A stretch of 64,000 nucleotides of DNA from Thysanoteuthis rhombus (lineage: Eukaryota; Mollusca; Cephalopoda; Oegopsida; Thysanoteuthidae), in contig OY735207.1 of NCBI GenBank assembly GCA_963457665.1, positions 59,192,113-59,256,112 on the forward strand, in the 5' to 3' direction. Below, piece by piece: positions 45,251 to 56,500 of the stretch. Numbering within the stretch: the stretch's first letter is position 1; each line of letters opens with the position of its first letter. The position numbers and the translations under genes are program-made. The notes under the pieces are model-generated. The model was not told where the DNA came from. It was given only the letters and a program-made list of their open reading frames with translations, and did no database searches.

Positions 45251-47409
45251 ATAAGTCAACTTTGAAGCAGCATAACCGAACACACACTGGAGAGAAACCA
45301 TATTCTTGTCAAGTTTGTGGATCTTCTTTCTCACAAAAGTCACACTTGAACGAACATTCTCGAGTACACACTGGAGCGAAACCATATTTTTGTGAAGTGT
45401 GCGGCTCCTCCTTTTCACAGAAGTCAACTTTGAATCAACATATGCGAATACACACTGGAGAGAAACCATATTCTTGTGAAGTGTGTGACTGTTACTTTTC
45501 TGATAGATCAACCTTGAGACGACATATACTAACACACACTGGAGAGAAACCATATTCTTGTGAAGTGTGTGGCTCTTCCTTTTCACACAAGTCAACCTTG
45601 CGTCAGCATATGCAAATACATACTGGACAGCAACCATATTTTTGTAAAGTGTGTGGCGCTACTCTCTTTGATAGGTCAAATTTGAGGGTACATATGCGAA
45701 CACATACTGGAGAGAAACCATATTCTTGTGAAATTTGTGGCCGTTGCTTTTCTGAAAAAGGAAACTTGAGACGACATATACAAACACACACTGGAGAAAA
45801 ACCATATTCTTGTGAAGTGTGCGGCTCCTCCTTTTCACAGAAGTCAACTTTGAATCAACATATGCGAATACACACCGGAGAGAAACCATATTCTTGTGAA
45901 GTGTGTGACTGTTACTTTTCTGATAGATCAACCTTGAGACGACATATACTAACACACACTGGAGAAAAACCATATCCTTGTAAAGTGTGTGAATCTTCTT
46001 TCTCTGATAAGTCAACTTTGAAGCAGCATAACCGAACACACACTGGAGAGAAACCATATTCTTGTGAAGTATGTGGCTCTTTGTTTGCACAGAAGACAAA
46101 TTTGAGGACACATATGCGAATACACACTGGAGAGAAACCATATTCTTGTCAAGTTTGTGGATCTTCTTTCTCACAAAAGTCACACTTGAACGAACATTCT
46201 CGAGTACACACTGGAGCGAAACCATATTTTTGTGAAGTGTGCGGCTCCTCCTTTTCACAGAAGTCAACTTTGAATCAACATATGCGAATACACACTGGAG
46301 AGAAACCATATTCTTGTGAAGTGTGTGACTGTTACTTTTCTGATAGATCAACCTTGAGACGACATATACTAACACACACTGGAGAGAAACCATATTCTTG
46401 TGAAGTGTGTGGCTCTTCCTTTTCACACAAGTCAACCTTGCGTCAGCATATGCAAATACATACTGGACAGCAACCATATTTTTGTAAAGTGTGTGGCGCT
46501 ACTCTCTTTGATAGGTCAAATTTGAGGGTACATATGCGAACACATACTGGAGAGAAACCATATTCTTGTGAAATTTGTGGCCGTTGCTTTTCTGAAAAAG
46601 GAAACTTGAGACGACATATACAAACACACACTGGAGAGAAACCATATTCTTGTGAAGTGTGCGGCTCCTCCTTTTCACAGAAGTCAACTTTGAATCAACA
46701 TATGCGAATACACACCGGAGAGAAACCATATTCTTGTGAAGTGTGTGACTGTTACTTTTCTGATAGATCAACCTTGAGACGACATATACTAACACACACT
46801 GGAGAGAAACCATATTCTTGTGAAGTGTGTGGCTCTTCTTTTACACAAAAGTCAACCTTGTGTCAGCATATGCGAACACACACAGGACCGAAACCATGTC
46901 TTTGTAAAGTGTGTGGCGCTACTCTCTTTGATAGGTCAAATTTGAGGGTACATATGCGAACACACACTGGAGAGAAACCATATTCTTGTGAAATTTGTGG
47001 CCGTTGCTTTTCTGAAAAAGGAAACTTGAGACGACATATACAAACACACACTGGAGAGAAACCATATTCTTGTGAAGTGTGTGGCTCTTCTTTTACACAA
47101 AAGTCAACCTTGTGTCAGCATATGCGAACACACACAGGATCGAAACCATGTCTTTGTAAAGTGTGTGGCGCTACTCTCTTTGATAGGTCAAATTTGAGGG
47201 TACATATGCGAACACACACTGGAGAGAAACCATATTCTTGTGAAATTTGTGGCCGTTGCTTTTCTGAAAAAGGAAACTTGAGACGACATATACAAACACA
47301 CACTGGAGAGAAACCATATTCTTGTGAAATGTGTGAGTCTTCTTACACCAGTAAGTCTAACTTGAACAATCATATGCAAACACACTGCAGAGAAACCAGA
47401 TTGTTATGA
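45106..47409 (+). CDS. C2H2 zinc-finger protein D, 27 tandem fingers
   Basis: The 767-residue frame contains 27 C2H2 fingers and no other domain. Most linkers are TGEKP; TGAKP, TGQQP, TGPKP and TGSKP occur at fixed places. Helix types follow an ordered pattern: QKSTLNQ-DRSTLRR begins a five-finger cycle (420 bp) at fingers 4, 9, 14 and 19. Fingers 3-10 reappear as 13-20 with an 840-bp offset and almost no base changes, and fingers 21-23 reappear as 24-26 at 252 bp. Contact residues include DSTR, QSTQ, HSTQ, DSNV and EGNR. The DRSNLRV fingers have Leu in place of the core Phe. A 2-bp loss near 47385 shifts the end of the frame (HCRETRLL), and more fingers decay downstream. The encoded protein would be a nuclear DNA-binding protein recognising a long, internally repetitive site; the target is unknown. 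This is the longest intact frame in the window. Confidence 0.88.
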   Translation: MQTHTRVKPYWCEICGSSFSDKSTLIRHIQTHTGEKPYPCKVCESSFSDKSTLKQHNRTHTGEKPYSCQVCGSSFSQKSHLNEHSRVHTGAKPYFCEVCGSSFSQKSTLNQHMRIHTGEKPYSCEVCDCYFSDRSTLRRHILTHTGEKPYSCEVCGSSFSHKSTLRQHMQIHTGQQPYFCKVCGATLFDRSNLRVHMRTHTGEKPYSCEICGRCFSEKGNLRRHIQTHTGEKPYSCEVCGSSFSQKSTLNQHMRIHTGEKPYSCEVCDCYFSDRSTLRRHILTHTGEKPYPCKVCESSFSDKSTLKQHNRTHTGEKPYSCEVCGSLFAQKTNLRTHMRIHTGEKPYSCQVCGSSFSQKSHLNEHSRVHTGAKPYFCEVCGSSFSQKSTLNQHMRIHTGEKPYSCEVCDCYFSDRSTLRRHILTHTGEKPYSCEVCGSSFSHKSTLRQHMQIHTGQQPYFCKVCGATLFDRSNLRVHMRTHTGEKPYSCEICGRCFSEKGNLRRHIQTHTGEKPYSCEVCGSSFSQKSTLNQHMRIHTGEKPYSCEVCDCYFSDRSTLRRHILTHTGEKPYSCEVCGSSFTQKSTLCQHMRTHTGPKPCLCKVCGATLFDRSNLRVHMRTHTGEKPYSCEICGRCFSEKGNLRRHIQTHTGEKPYSCEVCGSSFTQKSTLCQHMRTHTGSKPCLCKVCGATLFDRSNLRVHMRTHTGEKPYSCEICGRCFSEKGNLRRHIQTHTGEKPYSCEMCESSYTSKSNLNNHMQTHCRETRLL

Positions 47410-47745
47410 ATTGTGTAGCTCTCCTTTTTTAAAGAAGCCAACATATGAAAATAACATTGGTGTGAAACAATATTCTTTTGAAGTGTGTTGCTTTTACTTT
47501 TATGATGAATTAACCTTGAGATGACATATGCATACACACACTGGAGAAAACCCACATTTTTCTCATGTGTGGATTTTCTTTTTCATAAAACATATGCGAA
47601 CAGACACTGGAGAGAAACCATATTCTTGTGAATTATGTGGATCTTTTTCTCAGAAGTCACCCTTGAGCCCACATACACAAACACACTCTGGAGTGAAACT
47701 ATATTCTTGTAATGTGTGTTGTTATTCCTTCTTCAGATAAACCAT
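47410..47745 (+). pseudogene. Decayed fingers 3' of zinc-finger protein D
   Basis: About four further fingers remain in shifted frames, for example [20 protein letters not shown] near 47605-47663. Cysteine and histidine positions are partly lost. They show the ancestral exon encoded at least 31 fingers. Confidence 0.8.
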
Positions 47746-49140
47746 GCACTTGAATGTAAGTTTCCAAGTTTGTGTATCTTCATTTCTACATCATCTTCAA
47801 TGTACATATTTGAAAAAACATTAAATAAAATTTGTATTCATATGAGAAAAGATATATAAAGATCAAACACTTGAGTTTGTGACTCATCTACATAATTCAG
47901 CTTTATCGTTACCATAAAATGTGGTCAATGTTTTTAGGTAACAAAAGCACTCAAGAAAACTGATCACGTATTTTTCTGTATTTTTTTTATTTCTGTAACA
48001 ACTAATGCATATTTGAATTTTAGCACCTGATTGAAATATACTTTTTATGTTTGGGCATATTTCATATAAAATGTGTTTATTCAAACATTTGTTAATACAA
48101 CTCTGAAAATCGATAGTTTTAGATAAATAAAATTCTTTGGTATTCTTTGATATATTTTAATGATGACTTTTTTGTTTTATCATAAAGTTTTATAGACCTC
48201 TCAGTTCTATGACAAAGACTTGTATTTTTTGTTGAATTGATTCTTTTAGATTAAATTAATAAAATAAACCTGAAATTTCTTTCAAATTTCACTAATATTC
48301 ATTTCTATATCTGTGAACTCAGAAAACAATTTGATTTTCATAATTATGTGGTCTAAGTCTTGGCAATTTTTTTCTACTATCTTATCGCCAATCAGCATTG
48401 AATAAAAAAGTGCATCATGCAAATAAACTAGTTAATACCTGCTAAGCCAGACTATTTTTTTGTAATTGATTAAAAAGGTGAATATCTGTGACATTCAAAG
48501 GGTCTACAGTTTATTTGATTGAAATTGAAGGTATGTTAAATTTGTTTTGTTTTTAAGTCCTTAGCAAATCATTGGAATGTCTGTAGTGACCCAAGTTACC
48601 ACATCCAGTGGGTATTCAGACCACTGTTTTTTTCTTCCAGGAAAAGATCTTCTTAATTGTTTAAAGGTCAGTATGTATTTTCAATTTACATTCTATCTCT
48701 TTGTTATCTAGAAACATTATTTTGAATCCTCAATTATTCTATAGCCAAATGATCTCTGCAGTATCAATAGGTAAAAATCAATATCTAATTCAATATTACA
48801 TGTCTTGATATTCCTGCATATGGTTGCCTTTTTATGAAAGTGATTCATATGATAACATTGAAGTTGAGTTCTCTGTAAGCTCATGCTGACAATTTTCCGA
48901 GAAGAGAAATGTTTTACTGATTTAAATGAATGTGAGGAATGTATCTGCATTTTATGGTACATATTTAAGAGAAAAAAATAAAAAAAACAAATATTGTATA
49001 AAAACCATATTCTCATAAAAGACTACATATAAAGATTAAACACAAGTTAGTGAGTACATTTTGAAATATTCACATTCCCAAATGACATTACCAGTGTAGG
49101 TGACAGAATCCATCAGAATTATTTTCAGCTCCTTGGAGCC
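47746..49140 (+). other. 3' region of unit D
   Basis: It includes the 3' UTR block shared with units A and C (about 47758-47810). A related block seems to recur near 48890-49080, followed by attcacattcccaaatgaca as in unit C, so the 3' region may itself be partly duplicated. A candidate AATAAA lies at about 48125. No gene is recognised. Confidence 0.45.
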
Positions 49141-50860
49141 ATTGATGTTCTATCAATTGTTCGTCTTATACCGCATCATGTGGCTGTTGACACATGGAGC
49201 TTGTGATTTTTGCATAAATGAATTTGTTTCAGCTGGAAAACCAGTCAGTATCAGATTACTTTACAAAAAAATTGGTTAGTAAAAATGTCAATGACAGAGA
49301 AGACTAAAGAACTTGCTTTGCAGATTCCCAAGGCTGTAGCTGCGATTAAAATAGAATTTTAAATCAAATAGAAAAAAAAAGTTCAAAAAGAGATTGAACT
49401 GTCCTTTCAATTCTCAATCGATGCACCTATGAGACAAAGACTGAAATTTCCTAAATTATGTCTCAGGCTTCATCTCTTGAAAAAAAAAATATTCAAAATT
49501 TTAATACAAAAAAAACTTCACTCATCATAAAATTGAATAGCTGCGATGACTTGATACGTCTTCCATTTTAGCAATGAATTTACAGAGTTCTCAACAACAA
49601 AATATAAACCTTTATTGTTCTGTTGATATAGGAATGGAATATTTGCCAATTATGACCTTAGTGATATGTTTTACTACTGAGGAAATTTTACATCTCTTAG
49701 AATGCGGTTACTAAAGAGAAGAACACCAAAGTACTAATGTAGAAATGAGTAGAAGTTTTGTCCAATTTCCTCATTCAATGACTGGTTGGCCTTTTGGGAT
49801 GTTATACAAATTTTACTTTCAACTTGGGTCAAAGGAGTGTGCATGCCAAAATTGGTTGGGAAAAATCGGACTACTTGCATTATATGGAAATCAAACCATT
49901 ATTTTGGGGATGATAGTAAATGCAGACTCCACAATTTTTTTTCTTCTGCTGCAAAAGCGAAATGTGAATTTAGCACATATACACAGCCTATTTGGGGCCT
50001 GCTGGAACCATTTTAGGCACAGAATAGAGTAAAAAAAAAATTAAGTGGTTCAATCAAAAATTGATCACTCTAAAATTGCTTGGACAAATAAAAAAGATAA
50101 ATAGAAATCAGACAGGGCAAGAGTGAATGTGGACTCAACTATTGGGGGGGGGTTGCAAAATGGGAATTGCTATTGTAAAATAATATAATGGATTTGGGGG
50201 GGAACTATTATATAGAGGATCATTTTTGAATTTGAATATCTTGAATTCTACAAATACAGCCCAAAATGAAGGAAGAACAATACAATTATGAGAGAAGATG
50301 AATGCTTCAGAAATTTGTTGAGTTAGATTTTTTTTTTTTATTTCAATGAAAAAAATTGCAGTTTCTTGTATCCAAAATTCCAAAACTTTCTAGAAATGAA
50401 ATCCAATATAATTATATTTTATCAGTAGTAAATTCTGAACTAGAAGTATTTAGCTTTATCTATAAGTAATACTTATGCTCCAATCATAGCAATACTTGGT
50501 TAATTTCATGGATAAAAAATATTCAAATTTACTATTTCTCTCCTGCAAGTGTTCATTTGTGCACATCTAAAGCTGTATTGACAGAAAATCCAAATAAACA
50601 AATATCTATGGCATAATTTCCCTTCAGTAAGAGTAAGCTTGCGTGTTTTTAGAGTTTATTGAAAAATTGTAAAATGTAAACATGCATATTATGGATGACT
50701 TCTCTGTTGAAATATTTTGCACTAAATATATTTGTCTTATCTGTAAATACTAAGTATTCAATAAAACATTTACCTGATATAAGACATTCTATTTACAAGT
50801 TCATCTTGAATGAAAACATAGTTCCATGTTTTCAGACATTGTTATTTGATGCCAATCCAT
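49140..50860 (+). other. Downstream flank of unit D, no gene identified
   Basis: Sequence at about 50640-50850 matches 28510-28700 in unit C. Overlapping frames at 49745-50032 and 49786-50016 encode peptides (for example WKSNHYFGDDSKCRLHNFF) that look like fragments of some coding sequence, but I recognise no family and neither has motif support. Confidence 0.4.
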
Positions 50861-51185
50861 GAATACGGATCCTCACTTGTAAGAGTATGCGTGTGTGTTT
50901 TGGGAACGAATCAGAACAAGTGAAGTGTCCCAAGGATATAGTTTCTCTTTCATGTGTATCAGCTTAGCATTATTTACACTCATGTAATTTAAACATTCCC
51001 GAATGTTACACGAGTATGGTTTCTTGCCAGTGTATATTCACATTTTATATGGCTACACATTTTTCAAGGATATAGTTGCTCTCCAGTGTTGGTTCATACA
51101 TGTGCATTCCTGAAGCAAAAACCTTGGAATATATATATTCACAAATGTCACAAGAGTTGTTTTACTACATTGTGTTTGCATTCTG
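50858..51185 (-). pseudogene. Decayed C2H2 zinc-finger array on the minus strand
   Basis: Reverse-complemented, the segment contains atgcaaacacaatgtagtaa, cactggagagcaactatatc and acactggcaagaaaccatac (YTGKKPYSC), spaced at roughly finger intervals, with stops and lost cysteines. Three to four finger remnants are recognisable. It is the only finger array in reverse orientation and the most decayed, so it is probably an old inverted member of the cluster. Confidence 0.65.
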
Positions 51186-51189
51186 TTAT

Positions 51190-52640
51190 TTTCTGTGTAT
51201 TTAGATCGTGGATTAAAATCATCAAAATAAATATGTTCATCTTAAAATTTTTTTGATGTGTCCTGAGGTAAACCTTCTCAAAGAAGCACAAACATACTTC
51301 ATTAAAGAAAAAGAAATTTCCAGTTAAATGAACAATACATTTTAGATAAGGTAGATGAAGAATTGAATGTATTAAAAAAATTAAAGAAAAATATGTTTTA
51401 TTATCTGCTATTCATTTTCATGGAAACTTTTCAAATATTAAATCTTTGAATTAGTAAAATATCTTTCAAGAAAAATTTGATGTGATCTTCTAATCTGTGC
51501 CATAACAAAATAACTTGAAAGTATTCTTCAAGAAGTCTGTTTAGACTATCAGTAAGGGAGGTGACAATTGATAAATCAAAGGTTGCTATTTTTCTTCTTT
51601 AATAGAATCACTAACAGAAAAATCATATCTTCTTCATGTCACAGGTCCATCACCCCTGGTTTAGGAGATTCTCAACTTGAGTTGAATTAGCTATTAGATA
51701 CCTCTCGAAAAAAAAAAAAAGAAAAAAAAAAGGTGGCTAGCAGGCATTGATGATGATCAATTTATATTCAATCTATCTAAAATGATTTAAATGTGACAGA
51801 TTCTTGCATATAGGTATAACGCAAGTGATAATATGCCTTTGCAACTCAGGGGAATTAAAATTCACATTAAAAAAGGTCACGATAGATAACCTGTAGACTG
51901 AACAAAACAGGTGAATGCAAACATTTTTGGTTACCTGATCTTTATTTTTTTTATTTCTTCGATTATATATATATATATATATGTATATATATAAAGGGAA
52001 AGTTTCATTTATATCTTATTCTTGCTTCCCACTTATACATTTTATTTTTTTTCCTGTGTTGTCGACCTAGGAAAGCTGTTGCATATATATTCGTCATCCT
52101 ATGGTCATCAGTTAGTAACATGCATTGAAATAGAGAATAGCAAGGCTTGAAGTCACTTTTTCCTCACTGAGCCTGTCTTAACACAACAGCTGCCTTACTG
52201 ATAACAACCATTCCACTGTAATAGTATTAGCAGTGATACTACTTTTTTTTTTTTCAATTCTTCAGATGAAGTCTGGTCAATTAATTTTTCAACCGGCAAT
52301 TTCTTTCATCTATTTTCAGTTGTGTTTTATCACAACTACCAAGCCATCATTCTATGGTCGACAGTAAGCAAAAAGCAACTGGAATTAAGATTAAAAGAAA
52401 TTGCCCGTTGAAAAATCAATAATGGACAATGATTCATCGAGAAATTTCACAAAAATATTACGGCTGAGAAAATTTCACCAGATTCATTACTGGATTATCT
52501 CCCCTTTGATCTGAAAGTATTGCAGTTGCTTTCACATAGAACCAAATGACAGCTGCTGTTAAGGACCAGACATGGTATGAAAATGTTTCATCAAGGTCAT
52601 TACTGAATTATCTCCCCTACAGCATCAAATGACAGCAGTG
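51190..52640. other. Intergenic stretch, no gene
   Basis: AT-rich with A runs near 51709-51731 and an (AT)n run near 51965-51993. No coding region or RNA gene is recognised. Confidence 0.5.
51965..51993. repeat. (AT)n microsatellite
   Basis: A TA run with a single GT interruption. Confidence 0.9.
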
Positions 52641-52646
52641 GAAATC

Positions 52647-53505
52647 ATCATCATCAGTCTTTTAGCGTCCGTCGTTGGACATAGACCTTCCCTAGGATTT
52701 GCCACACTTCTCTATCATGGGCGTCACGGAGCCAGTACTTCCTGAACTTGTCTAGCTCGTCTCTTCATCTAACATTTTGCCGGCCTCGGTTGCGCATGTG
52801 GTCTCGGGGAATCCATGTTGTGAGTCGTGATGTCCATCGATTGTCTGCCATTCTTGTAACATGGCCAGCCCACCGCCATTTGAGATTTTTTATGTATTCT
52901 ATGATGTCTCTAACTCTTGTCTTTTCCCGGTTGTACTGTGCTGTTTTGTGGTCTCTCCATGTGAGGCCCAGCATTATTCTTTCATGTGCACGTTGCATGG
53001 TTCTCAGCTTACGGGTCTGTCTCTTGGTTAGGTTCCATGTTTCAGCTCCATAAGTGACTATTGGGAGGATGCATTGGTTATACACCCTTCTCTTTAGGAT
53101 TAATGGGATCTTCTTATTTTTGAAGATTGAGCTAGCTCTGCCAAAGGCTTGCCATCCTAGTGTGATTCTTCGCTTGATTTCTTCTTCTTTTGAGGGTGTC
53201 ATGGAGATTCGTTGCCATAGGTAGATGTAGTGGTCTACTTTCTCGAGTTCTGTGTCCTCGATTTCGATCTTAGTGTTTTTATCTCCAATGTGATTGTTGC
53301 ACATGATCTTCATCTTGCTGAAGTTCATGTGTAGCCTGACTTTCTTGCTCTCTTCATTTAGTTCATCTATCATTAGTTGGAGGTCATATAGGTTCTCTGC
53401 GAAAACGGCTATGTCGTCTGCGAATCTGAGGTTGCTCAGATACTCACCATCTATTTCAATTCCTTTACTCTCCCAGTCTTTTCCACAGCCTGCAGTGAAA
53501 ATATT
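52647..53505 (-). mobile_element. RTE-type LINE, best-preserved 3' fragment (copy 6)
   Basis: On the minus strand the reverse transcriptase ORF is readable from about 53500 through GEYLSNLRFADDIAVFAENL (the FADD catalytic motif of RT, near 53410-53460) into an open stretch of 202 codons at 52765-53373. That stretch contains KEEEIKRRITLGWQAFGR, IVTYGAETWNL and RWAGHVTRMADNRWTSRL, the thumb and C-terminal end typical of RTE-clade elements. The ORF breaks near 52765, and the 3' terminus follows with a (GAT)n tail at 52647-52660. It is 5'-truncated: endonuclease and most RT motifs are absent. It is the least diverged of six copies by eye. Confidence 0.92.
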
Positions 53506-53540
53506 CCAAGTTTATTACTAAACTGAAAGTGAAAGTGAAG

Positions 53541-53580
53541 GTGGCCTAAGTGGTTCAAGGCTCAGAGAACGGGATCGACC
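53541..53580 (+). repeat. Possible tRNA-derived SINE head
   Basis: TGGCCTAAGTGG fits the pol III A-box consensus, and GGGATCGACC about 30 bp later partly fits a B box. No full cloverleaf can be folded by eye and no tail is clear. Confidence 0.2.
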
Positions 53581-53599
53581 AGCAGAGTTCTATGACAAT

Positions 53600-56500
53600 A
53601 AGAATGACTAGGCAATTAACAAGTAAAGTCTACATATTGAAAATAGTTGGGATCAGTTGGTATAACAGGGACTGAATTAATTCTGTCAAGTGTAAATTCA
53701 GTTTTCCTGTCTGAAAATCTTTGACTTTCCTTGAGTGTTAATCCATTAACTGCAGACGACGGAAATATCCATGTCACACAATGGTCCATTCTACATGAAT
53801 TTTGACAAATTTTCTGCTTGTTCCTATTTTTGTAGCGTGCAGAGGACGGGTCCATTGTTTACAAAGAACAACTGTTCAGCTTATTTTTCTCCACCCTGTA
53901 TAATCAAAGACACTACCAGGTTTAGAACCCAGCAACTGAGCTGCTCCTGCTGCAGTCAAGATGACTTTCCATCAGAATCATAAGACAATGAAGTCAACTC
54001 GTAGAATGTGTGCATAAATGGAGCCTTGAAATGAACAAAGAATTCTCCATTTAACAAAATATCCTCTTCATTTCTAAACAAATGTTCAACATTTCACTTA
54101 CTCACTTAATTGATGTTCAAGTACTGCAAACAAATAAAATAAAGCAACCTCATTTCGAAACAAATCTTCAACATTCCACTCTACCACTCAGTTGAAAACG
54201 GCGCACAAATAAAAACAAATCGATATTCTCATTAATAATTTTTTCTTTCAAGGGGAGATAATCTGATACAATTTGAAGCTAACAGGAGTTATCTTCATGT
54301 ATGCACGCGTTCCAAGGACCTAGTTTCTAACCATGGCTTTCCGAATATTTCTCTCCATAGTTAAAAATCAGAAATAGTTGATTGTGAATTTTATTCAGAC
54401 AAGTGAATTCTTCCTTCGTGTTCTGGATACGATTACAACAAGAACATGAAGGAGTTAAAACAATTGTGAATGTTAATGACTATTCTCATGGTTACAGACA
54501 AGAGAATTACTGGTACACCTTGATTAGCAAATTCATTCCAAGATTTTCTGTTCTGTTCAAGGTCTCATCAATTTTTTCTTTGTAGCTTATACTTGGTTAT
54601 TTAATCATACTTAATCAAGACCAGCACAATTCAAGACATTGCAGTAATTGATATTTACTCAGACTTACCTTCTTACACTTCAAGATCTAAGATCAATCTT
54701 TCCTGCCTGTAATCCATTGACACAGCCGTGCCTGGCAGGTTTCTCTCCCTTGTTCACTAGATCCAGTCTTCATTGAATAGCACATCTAGAGCCAAAGGTC
54801 AAATATTTCACTATTTTGTAAGACAGCCTCTTATTTGTGCTCATAGCATGTTTACATGACCCAACCTTGATGGTTTCCAGTTTCCTGTGTTCGTTCTTAT
54901 TCTGCCATGCCTGTTCTTATATTCCTTTCAAGCCAATTTGTTGCATTCACTCATGATGGTATTTAGTCTCATCTTTTTTTAAAATCTTATTTGTAGCTGT
55001 TGTTGTGTTTGGTCTATTTTTCTTCAACATATCATCATAAATTACCATAGAAGTAGTAATGGTAGTAGTAGCAATAAACATTTTCTATTCTTCCCTTAAA
55101 ATCAGAATTAATTGATATTTACTAAAGTTTAGTTAAGCAGAAGCCGAGAACAAAAAGAAAAAGTTGGAAAGCTTTTTTTTAAAGTTTGAACTCAAGTATC
55201 AACTTCTATTATCTAGAAGAAAAGCTGAAAGTCTTGGCATTAATTAGTTCATGGAGGATAACAGACATCATGCAACTTCCAGTAAATGTCAGGGGGTTCC
55301 ACAATACTTGCTTACTTACTAATTAATAACTTGAAGAACTAATAAACTTCTGGATTGAATGACTAAGGCTTCACCTTCGATTTGTAGACAATACGAGATA
55401 TTTTGTATCAAAAGCCAAAATGAAGTTTCAAATTATTTTGGGAATTATGTTTACTTGTATCAACAAACTAAAAGACTATGTATAATGATCCCATTTTTTT
55501 TTTTCAGAAAATTCTATTTTTGAAACCAAGTGGTGAGACTATGGGATTCTTCACTGGAATACGTGGTGCTATCAAAGATGTAAATAATTCAAGGTTTGTT
55601 ACGTCACCACAAATACACAAGACCCTAGATATTGAGTAAATATGTGCGTTATTATGTATGCTTGTACATACAATTCGTAATCTTTTATGCTCAGAAAACT
55701 CTTCTCGTAGATAACCAAGCTGCATTTACCACCCATATTGCTCAGCTAGAACAACTTACAATATAAACTTTCTCCTAATGAAAGTCTATCTGGGTGCTAC
55801 TTTTTATACAACTCGTGTCTACAATCTCATATGAACTCAGAGTAAATCCATAGCTGAAAATACCATTACAAAGTGTAAGCAACTTAATTGACAAGTTGAA
55901 CTTTCTTTTAAATGATATGATACATTTTTTTTTTTTTTACTGCAATCATGGGAACTTGTGTACTGAGGTTCCTCAGGAAAGAAGGCTTTCAATAAATGCA
56001 TATATTATTATTGTTGGTAGTAGTAGTTAAAGTTAGAAGACTAATGGTCTAAAGCAGGTCATATGGAAAGAATGAAAACACAAAGCCAAAATGATAACAA
56101 GAAAATGTATTGAATATCAACTAAGATTGTACAGAAAAAAGATGCTTCAGATGAAAATATGAGTTCAGAATTAAGAAAAAGACATGAATGAATAGGGTGG
56201 ACTGAGACATTTTTTTCTCCACTTTACAATAAACAAGTATTACAAAGTTCTTTATAAAAATTGTAAGGTATTTTTCCATGCAATTTTAGGTTTTAAAAAA
56301 GACAATTGTTTTAACCAACTAGAAGACTTGCCCAAAGTCTAGCAGGCCACTATCAGGCAACATCAAAGCAACCGGTCAGAAAATGAAATCAGAAGTTTGA
56401 AGTGAACATGGTCCTAAGAACTTCCCATTGTTATAAATAGCTACGTCTTGTATGTGAAAAAGAAAGTTACCTCCCTTAGTAAGTCATTTTGGATAGATTT

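Noticed and set aside
9711-47385. Many minus-strand frames across the zinc-finger exons (for example 45659-46477)
   Set aside because: They are antisense shadows of finger repeats; the 84-bp period keeps them open. No minus-strand motif or initiation context supports them.
49745-50032. Two overlapping frames suggesting a dual-coding gene
   Set aside because: Neither frame has a recognisable motif or splice signals. The peptide texture may come from an unidentified repeat, so I left it as an unresolved fragment.
52748-53053. Plus-strand frames across the RTE LINE copies (also 31546-31839 and 2178-2411)
   Set aside because: They are antisense to the LINE reverse transcriptase. The protein signature is on the opposite strand.
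53541-53580. tRNA gene
   Set aside because: A-box-like and partial B-box-like words are present, but no acceptor stem or anticodon arm can be paired. At most it is a SINE head.
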